Assembly: GCA_910579335.1 (NCBI GenBank)
Contig: CAJTUQ010000011.1
Location: forward strand, 31,629-42,429
Direction: 5' to 3'
Length of the DNA stretch: 10,801 nt
Source: an uncultured Dorea sp.
Lineage (GTDB): Bacteria > Bacillota > Clostridia > Lachnospirales > Lachnospiraceae
The number at the start of each line of letters is the position of its first letter. Position 1 is the stretch's first letter. The notes beneath the pieces were generated by a model. That model saw only the letters and a program-made list of their open reading frames with translations. It was not told where the DNA came from and ran no database searches. Of the stretch, positions 6,372 through 10,801 are shown in pieces. A program made the position numbers and the translations under genes.

Positions 6372-7153
6372 CACTCATCCATTTCTGTCAGGCGCTGTAT
6401 CAGTTCTTCGCAAATCGCAAGGACGCTTTTATTGTCCGTCGTGATTACGATATCCGCCGCCGCCTCATATTTTCCGCGTCTTAGCTCCATAAGCTCAGAG
6501 ATTCCTTCCAGATTCTTCCGCCCCGAAAGCACCGGACGGTCGTTTACATCCTTTAAGCGGCCATAAACCACCTCCGGACTCGCAACCAGAAGCACCACCC
6601 GTCCGTTTTTTTTCATCTCCGCCACATTGCACTCACGAAGAGCCGCGCCGCCGCCGCAGGAAATGACTGCACCCCGCTCAGACTGCAGCTCTATGAGAAG
6701 CTCCGTCTCCCGGTTCCTGAAATATTCTTCCCCGTATGTCTCAAAGATATCCGGAATGCTCATCTGCTCGCGCTCTGCGATAACTTGATCCATCTCCACG
6801 GACTTCATGGCAAACATCGTGCTCAAATACTCGGAAACCGTACTCTTACCCGTTCCCATAAACCCGATCAATACAATATTATAATCGAAAAGCTTTCTCG
6901 CCTGTATCCGCTTGCCATTCTTTCTGACACAGGAAAATACATCCTGTATTTCTTTCTTGTATTTATTGCCCTCAAGCTTTTCCATAAGCCTCGTCTGTTG
7001 TTTCTCCTCCTGGTGCGGCTGGAGAATGGGCATGCCATACTCCTCCTTGTACGCCATTATTTTTTCAATAATTGCATTGCGCTCCGCCAGTGCGTCAATT
7101 ATTTTGTCGTCACACAGCGCAAGCTGCTCTCGGTACATCTCCAAATCATTCAT
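6371..7153 (-). CDS. aroK: Chorismate mutase-like domain fused to shikimate kinase
   Basis: This bifunctional-looking protein belongs to the shikimate pathway to aromatic amino acids. Numbered from the ATG at 7153 (260 residues), residues 1-88 match an AroQ-type chorismate mutase helix bundle and residues 91-260 are a full shikimate kinase, which phosphorylates shikimate with ATP. Kinase motifs: Walker A GFMGTGKST (97-105), Asp122 in EMDQVI, Arg146 in YFRNRETE, GGG (167-169), lid DRPVL (205-209) and RRGKYEAAADIVI near 225. The mutase part keeps likely equivalents of E. coli Arg11, Arg28, Lys39, Glu52 and Gln88 (Arg8, Arg25, Lys36, Glu49, Gln84), but Asp48 and Arg51 are both Gln (45 and 48) and Ser84 is Gly (80). 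It may therefore be weak or regulatory. GGGAG eight bases before 7153 favours that start; an in-frame ATG at 7168 has no such site. The gene overlaps yqeG. Confidence 0.92.
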   Translation of the reverse strand: MNDLEMYREQLALCDDKIIDALAERNAIIEKIMAYKEEYGMPILQPHQEEKQQTRLMEKLEGNKYKKEIQDVFSCVRKNGKRIQARKLFDYNIVLIGFMGTGKSTVSEYLSTMFAMKSVEMDQVIAEREQMSIPDIFETYGEEYFRNRETELLIELQSERGAVISCGGGAALRECNVAEMKKNGRVVLLVASPEVVYGRLKDVNDRPVLSGRKNLEGISELMELRRGKYEAAADIVITTDNKSVLAICEELIQRLTEMDE

Positions 7154-7161
7154 ATCTGCTT

Positions 7162-7166
7162 CTCCC
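7162..7166 (-). promoter_or_regulatory. Ribosome binding site that favours the downstream start of the aroK fusion
   Basis: GGGAG on the minus strand lies eight bases before the ATG at 7153, while the ATG at 7168 is preceded only by A-rich sequence. The upstream ATG would also leave a leader of only about 22 bases from the predicted promoter. Confidence 0.6.
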
Positions 7167-7196
7167 ATTTACGGATTTTTTTGCACATACGGCTTG

Positions 7197-7225
7197 ATTA
7201 TACCAATCTTTCAAAGTTTGCGCAA
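7197..7225 (-). promoter_or_regulatory. Predicted extended -10 promoter of the aroK-yqeG unit
   Basis: On the minus strand a perfect TATAAT (7202-7197) is preceded by TGG, an extended -10 element. Seventeen bases further up is TTGCGC (7225-7220), a weak -35. Transcription would start near 7190, just before the aroK fusion. It sits directly after the amidase stop codon, so aroK and yqeG need not depend on read-through from the amidase gene. Confidence 0.65.
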
Positions 7226-7231
7226 GACAAA

Positions 7232-8035
7232 TTATTTCGCCTTTTTCATCGCTTCTTTCACATCCTTATGGAAATTCTCCCACGCTTTTTCATCCTCTAC
7301 AAAATACTTCGGGCAGATTTTTTCCGTTACGTCATAATGGCGGATAATATCTTTTTCGCTCAAATCGAATTTCAGACACAGCCATGCGCACAGCTGCACC
7401 ATAGAACGGTAGGTATCCTCCAAAAATTCCCCGCTTTCGTCCGGATGGCAGCATTCAATGGAAACCGTGTCAATATTGCGCTCATTGGAAGCGTACGCAA
7501 TCTCCCACGTAGGCACGCACTGTATGATTTCTCCCTCAAGCCCCACAATAAAATTACTGCTTGATTTTGTCTCATGGGTGTCCTTAAGCCCTTCAAAGTA
7601 ATTTCTGTTTGCGATAGCCGCCGCTCCCGGATTTGCCGTATAATGTACAACGATTCCCTTAATTTTCTCTGTCTTTGTCCCCGGACGCGAGTACGGATTC
7701 ACAGTGAGAAGTTTTACATCAATGTCAGGCTTAGACGCATCAACCGCCTCTCCCTGCACTTCAAAGTAATCCTTTGTAAGAAGCGAAGGCTTTACGATCT
7801 TTATGACTGCAAGCATTACGAAAAAAACTGCCAGCAAAACAAGGCCCAAACAGATGCTGTTCCGAATCCGCCGGACCTTTCGTTTCTTTTTTGCACTCAC
7901 TTTTTTTTTGCCGTTTCCCGTTTTCTGCGTTTTCTTTTTGGAAACCGCCTTACTCTGCGCTGTTTTCTTTGGTACTGTTTTTTTCTGCTCTATCTTCTTT
8001 GGTGTCTCATTCTTCATTTTTCTCTTTCTCTCCAT
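7232..8035 (-). CDS. Membrane-anchored N-acetylmuramoyl-L-alanine amidase (Amidase_2 family)
   Basis: This predicted zinc amidase cleaves the bond between N-acetylmuramic acid and L-alanine in peptidoglycan. Residues 1-58 are an extremely basic tail (21 Lys and 6 Arg, only 3 acidic). Residues 60-80 are one hydrophobic segment (ICLGLVLLAVFFVMLAVIKIV) that should anchor the protein with the tail inside and the enzyme outside. The catalytic domain is at about 108-265. Zinc ligands of the T7-lysozyme type appear as His131 in VVHYTA, His233 in RHYDVT and Cys241 in ICPKYF, with Lys239 near the site. FIVGLEGEIIQCVP (162-175) is the usual core strand. No wall-binding repeats or SH3 domain are present. 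The ATG at 8035 lacks a clear ribosome binding site; the in-frame ATG at 8017 is an alternative start. The neighbouring genes give no hint of a phage origin, so cell-wall remodelling or recycling is likely. Confidence 0.9.
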   Translation of the reverse strand: MERKRKMKNETPKKIEQKKTVPKKTAQSKAVSKKKTQKTGNGKKKVSAKKKRKVRRIRNSICLGLVLLAVFFVMLAVIKIVKPSLLTKDYFEVQGEAVDASKPDIDVKLLTVNPYSRPGTKTEKIKGIVVHYTANPGAAAIANRNYFEGLKDTHETKSSSNFIVGLEGEIIQCVPTWEIAYASNERNIDTVSIECCHPDESGEFLEDTYRSMVQLCAWLCLKFDLSEKDIIRHYDVTEKICPKYFVEDEKAWENFHKDVKEAMKKAK

Positions 8036-8069
8036 TCATGGCTCAGAAACCCGAAATTTCCCCATACAA

Positions 8070-8083
8070 ATATGATATCATAT
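8070..8083. repeat. 14-bp perfect palindrome in the amidase promoter region
   Basis: ATATGATATCATAT reads the same on both strands. It covers the predicted -10 element of the amidase gene and the likely transcription start, a common place for a repressor operator. It is AT-rich, so a chance occurrence is possible, and I recognise no known regulator site in it. Confidence 0.5.
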
Positions 8084-8105
8084 GTTTCTGATTAAAGAAT
8101 GAAAA
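8077..8105 (-). promoter_or_regulatory. Predicted promoter of the amidase gene
   Basis: On the minus strand TTTTCA (8105-8100) and TATGAT (8082-8077) are 17 bases apart; the -35 matches four of six consensus bases and the -10 five of six. Transcription would start near 8070, about 35 bases before the ATG at 8035. No terminator for galM is visible between 8105 and the galM stop, so read-through from upstream is also possible. Confidence 0.5.
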
Positions 8106-8139
8106 GTTAATTAGGATTTTATGAATATTCCTTTTACTC

Positions 8140-9174
8140 TCAGCTTTCCGCATGAAAACGGTACACGGTCACGGTATCGTAAATATCGCCTGCCTTTATA
8201 TGCGGCCCTTCAAAGTTTTCCTTATGTACGGCATCGGGGAAATATTGTGTCTCAAAGCACGCGCCATGACGTTTTTTATACACCGCTCCCTGCTTTCCCT
8301 GTTCATTTTCAAGAAAGTTTCCTGTATAAAACTGTATTCCCGGAAGGTCTGTGAAAACCTCCATAACAATCCCCGTTTCCTTTGAGCGCATTTTAGCGGC
8401 CATACGCATTCCCGCTCCATTTATCACCCAGTTATGATCATATCCCTGTCCTAAAACAAGAGCCTCGTAATCTGCGTCAATTTCTTTGCCCACGGCCTTG
8501 TACTCTCTGAAATCCATAGGCGTACCTTCCACCGGCGCAAGCTCCCCTGTCGGAATGGATTGCGCATCCGCCCTTGTAAACGAATCTGCGTTCATCCATA
8601 CTTCCTGCTCCAGCACCGTACCAAAGGCATGCCCGGACAAATTAAAATAGCTGTGGTTCGTAAGATTCAGCAGCGTATCCGCCTTTGGCACCGCATGGTA
8701 ATGAATCTTTACTTCATTGTCCTCTGTCAGCTCATACGTAATGGATATGTCCACATCTCCCGGATAACCCTGGTCTTTGTCCGGGCTGTGAAGGGCGAAC
8801 GTTACACTCTTATCCGTTATCTCCTTTGCCTCCCACATCCTTTTATTATAAAAATTCCGTCCGCCGTGGAGAGAGTTTCCATTGTCATTTGCCGTCAGTG
8901 CGTATACTCTGTTATTCAGTTCAAAAGAAGCTTTTGCAATCCGGTTTGCCACTCTTCCTACAGTAGCGCCGAAATAAACGTCTCCCTTTTCATAGTCCTC
9001 CGCACTGTCATAGCCCAGCACCACATCTACAGCCTTCCCTTCCCTGTCCGGAACGAGAAGCTTTACCAGTGCCGCACCGTAATCCGATACCGCAATCTCC
9101 ATGCCGTTGTCATTCTTCATTGTATAAAGCTTTGCCTTATCTCCCTTTGACGTTGTTCCAAATCCGCATACCAT
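8140..9174 (-). CDS. galM: Aldose 1-epimerase (galactose mutarotase)
   Basis: This cytoplasmic enzyme interconverts the alpha and beta anomers of aldoses such as galactose and glucose. Its 344 residues match the family length, and the beta-sandwich hallmarks are all present: GRVANRI with Arg78, NSLHGG with His103, TNHSYFNLSG with His174 (the likely general acid), Asp246 in YDHNWV, and Glu308 in CFETQYFPDA (the likely general base). QGYPGDVDISITYEL at about 135-149 is also typical. There is no signal peptide. The ATG at 9174 is preceded by AGAGG about ten bases upstream. No galK, galT or sugar transporter is nearby; its neighbour is guaB, 69 bp upstream on the same strand, with no clear terminator or promoter between, so the two may be co-transcribed without a metabolic link. 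Confidence 0.96.
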   Translation of the reverse strand: MVCGFGTTSKGDKAKLYTMKNDNGMEIAVSDYGAALVKLLVPDREGKAVDVVLGYDSAEDYEKGDVYFGATVGRVANRIAKASFELNNRVYALTANDNGNSLHGGRNFYNKRMWEAKEITDKSVTFALHSPDKDQGYPGDVDISITYELTEDNEVKIHYHAVPKADTLLNLTNHSYFNLSGHAFGTVLEQEVWMNADSFTRADAQSIPTGELAPVEGTPMDFREYKAVGKEIDADYEALVLGQGYDHNWVINGAGMRMAAKMRSKETGIVMEVFTDLPGIQFYTGNFLENEQGKQGAVYKKRHGACFETQYFPDAVHKENFEGPHIKAGDIYDTVTVYRFHAES

Positions 9175-9243
9175 GTCCTATCGTCCTCTCTTTTACCGCA
9201 GCGCCCTGTTTTTCTATAGATACGCAGGCGGCACGCTTTCTTT

Positions 9244-10698
9244 CTACTCGTTCACACTGTAATTCGGCGCTTCCTTCGTGATATGAATATCGTGGGGATG
9301 GCTTTCCTTTAAAGAAGCGGAAGTAATCTTCACGAACTGTCCGTTCTTTTTCAAATCTTCAATCGTGGCCGCACCGCAGTATCCCATACCGGACCGCAAT
9401 CCGCCTACGAGCTGGAACACCGTATCCTCCACCATTCCTTTGTATGCCACACGGCCCTCTACGCCCTCCGGCACCAGTTTCTTAGCATCCGTCTGGAAAT
9501 ACCGGTCTTTGCTTCCGTTCTCCATCGCCGCAATGGAGCCCATCCCACGGTATACCTTATATTTTCTTCCCTGATATAATTCATAGTCTCCAGGGCTCTC
9601 GTCACATCCTGCAAGCATACTTCCCATCATACAGACATTCGCTCCCGCAGCAATCGCTTTCGTCATGTCGCCGGAATATTTAATGCCGCCGTCAGCAATA
9701 ATCGGAACCCCGTACTTGTCCGCCACCTCATAGCAGTTCATCACCGCCGTAATCTGCGGAACGCCGATTCCCGCCACCACACGGGTCGTACAGATAGAGC
9801 CCGGCCCAATGCCGACCTTGACCGCATCCGCACCTGCCTCAATAAGCGCTCTTGCCGCCTCTCCGGTAGCTACATTCCCGGCAATGATTTGAAGCTCCGG
9901 GAACGTGGATTTCACCATATCCACCGTGCGGAGTACATTTGCCGAATGACCGTGTGCAGAATCCATTACAACGACGTCGACCTTCGCATCTACCAAAGCC
10001 CTCGCCCTCTCTATGCAGTTTGCAGTAATGCCGATAGCCGCGCCGCACAGCAGCCTTCCCTGGGAATCCTTTGCAGAGAGAGGATAACGAATCTGCTTTT
10101 CAATATCCTTAATGGTGATAAGTCCCTTTAAATTGAAATTATCATCTACAATAGGAAGCTTTTCTTTTCTTGCCTTCGCCAGGATTTTCTTCGCCTCTTC
10201 CAGCGTAATCCCTTCCTTCGCTGTAATCAGTCCCTTAGAAGTCATACTTTCCTTTATCTTTTTGGTGAAATTTGTCTCGAATTTCAGATCGCGGTTTGTA
10301 ATAATACCGACTAATTTTCTTCCTTCTGTGATAGGTACACCCGAAATCCTGAATTTGCCCATAAGATTATTGGCATCTTCCAGTGTATGCTCCGGTGAGA
10401 GATAGAACGGGTCTGTGATAACCCCATTCTCAGAACGTTTTACTTTGTCTACTTCCTCTGCCTGCTTTTCAATCGACATATTTTTATGAATAATGCCGAT
10501 TCCCCCCTGACGCGCCATAGCAATGGCCATGCGGTACTCGGTCACCGTGTCCATCCCCGCGCTCATCATCGGTATATTCAGCTTGATTTCTTTTGTCAGA
10601 TATGTTGACAAATCTACCTGATTCGGAATCACCTCTGAATATGCCGGCACTAAAAGCACATCGTCAAATGTAATTCCTTCTCCAATAATCCTTCCCAT
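9244..10698 (-). CDS. guaB: Inosine-5'-monophosphate dehydrogenase
   Basis: IMPDH oxidises IMP to XMP with NAD+, the committed step of GMP synthesis. With the ATG at 10698 the protein has 484 residues, normal for bacterial enzymes. The TIM-barrel begins at GITFDDVLLVPAYSEV; two CBS domains, which bind regulatory nucleotides, fill about residues 92-205; the barrel resumes afterwards. The catalytic loop GPGSICTTR carries Cys303. Also visible are MDSAHGHSANVL (246-257), the phosphate-binding ADGGIKYSGD (335-344) and GSMLAGCDESPG (359-370), the flap EGRVAYKG (414-421) and GLRSGMGYCG (433-442). AGAGAGG lies seven bases before this ATG. An in-frame ATG at 10704, only one base from that motif, would add two residues and is the alternative start. 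All key residues are intact. Confidence 0.97.
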   Translation of the reverse strand: MGRIIGEGITFDDVLLVPAYSEVIPNQVDLSTYLTKEIKLNIPMMSAGMDTVTEYRMAIAMARQGGIGIIHKNMSIEKQAEEVDKVKRSENGVITDPFYLSPEHTLEDANNLMGKFRISGVPITEGRKLVGIITNRDLKFETNFTKKIKESMTSKGLITAKEGITLEEAKKILAKARKEKLPIVDDNFNLKGLITIKDIEKQIRYPLSAKDSQGRLLCGAAIGITANCIERARALVDAKVDVVVMDSAHGHSANVLRTVDMVKSTFPELQIIAGNVATGEAARALIEAGADAVKVGIGPGSICTTRVVAGIGVPQITAVMNCYEVADKYGVPIIADGGIKYSGDMTKAIAAGANVCMMGSMLAGCDESPGDYELYQGRKYKVYRGMGSIAAMENGSKDRYFQTDAKKLVPEGVEGRVAYKGMVEDTVFQLVGGLRSGMGYCGAATIEDLKKNGQFVKITSASLKESHPHDIHITKEAPNYSVNE

Positions 10699-10801
10699 GT
10701 TCATACCTCTCTTCCATTTTTATATATAAATACAATTGCCGCCCTCTGTGCGAAAAGTACACCGAGAGTAATAATTATTAAATGCTATCATAACGAATTA
10801 A
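10699..10801 (-). promoter_or_regulatory. guaB leader region (truncated by the window edge)
   Basis: The guaB ribosome binding site (AGAGAGG, 10712-10706) is here. TATGAT at 10792-10787 on the minus strand is a plausible -10 element, but its -35 would lie just outside the window. It would give a leader of about 80 bases. I see no guanine or PRPP riboswitch core in the visible part. Confidence 0.3.

Noticed and set aside
6785..7564. A 259-codon plus-strand open frame across the aroK fusion and the amidase gene
   Set aside because: It runs antisense to two genes with intact catalytic motifs, its translation looks like reversed coding sequence (rich in His, Arg, Leu and Phe), and it has no domain or convincing ribosome binding site.
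8560..9150. A 196-codon plus-strand open frame antisense to galM
   Set aside because: galM is complete with all catalytic residues; the antisense product has no recognisable motif and the composition typical of shadow frames.
9175..9243. A terminator or promoter between guaB and galM
   Set aside because: Only short imperfect GC pairings (around GCCGCC and GGGCGC) without a T-tract, and no hexamer pair with proper spacing.
10769..10780. TAATAATTATTA, a 12-bp perfect palindrome in the guaB leader
   Set aside because: It consists only of A and T, has no symmetric flanks and matches no operator I know, so chance is the simpler explanation.
10699..10801. Possible guanine riboswitch or purine operator before guaB
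   Set aside because: No purine-riboswitch core or paired stems are visible in the roughly 100 bases present; the region may extend past the window, so absence is not proven.
1..10801. A defence, mobile-element or other new multi-gene system
   Set aside because: All genes but the DUF5688-like one belong to well-known metabolic, transport, cell-wall or translation families; no integrase, transposase, toxin-antitoxin pair, repeat array or biosynthetic cluster was seen.

Overview
The window looks like a chromosomal segment of an anaerobic Firmicute, most likely a Lachnospiraceae-type Clostridium. The grounds are protein style and gene order: a PotC-PotD fusion, a chorismate mutase-like/shikimate kinase fusion, a protein resembling the Lachnospiraceae-rich family DUF5688, strong AGGAGG-type ribosome binding sites, and moderate GC. 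I recognise nothing that fixes genus or species. No rRNA, tRNA, CRISPR array, transposase, phage gene or defence gene is visible.

Left third, plus strand (1-4105): the 3' end of a cupin-domain regulator, then a polyamine (spermidine/putrescine) ABC importer: potA, potB and a fused potC-potD. The regulator-to-potA gap is 22 bp and the pot genes overlap each other (11 bp and 4 bp). Both permease genes start with TTG behind good ribosome binding sites. The unit ends at a strong hairpin terminator. The substrate-binding protein has no gene of its own; it is carried on the outside as the C-terminal half of the second permease.

Middle, minus strand (4150-8105), in transcription order from the right: a membrane-anchored N-acetylmuramoyl-L-alanine amidase with a lysine-rich cytoplasmic tail; the chorismate mutase-like/shikimate kinase fusion; a YqeG-type HAD phosphatase whose start overlaps the kinase stop; elongation factor P with its own near-consensus promoter and terminator; and finally the DUF5688-like protein, which converges on the pot operon. 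Promoter-like sequences precede the amidase, the kinase and efp, so this is a row of small units with possible read-through rather than one tight operon.

Right third, minus strand (8140-10801): aldose 1-epimerase (galM) and, 69 bp upstream of it, IMP dehydrogenase (guaB), the committed step of GMP synthesis. The window ends in the guaB leader.

Most of this is housekeeping metabolism. The points most worth a second look are the PotCD fusion, the altered mutase active site in the fused shikimate kinase, the highly basic tail of the amidase, the palindrome over the amidase promoter, and the DUF5688-like gene. I did not find a convincing new multi-gene system.
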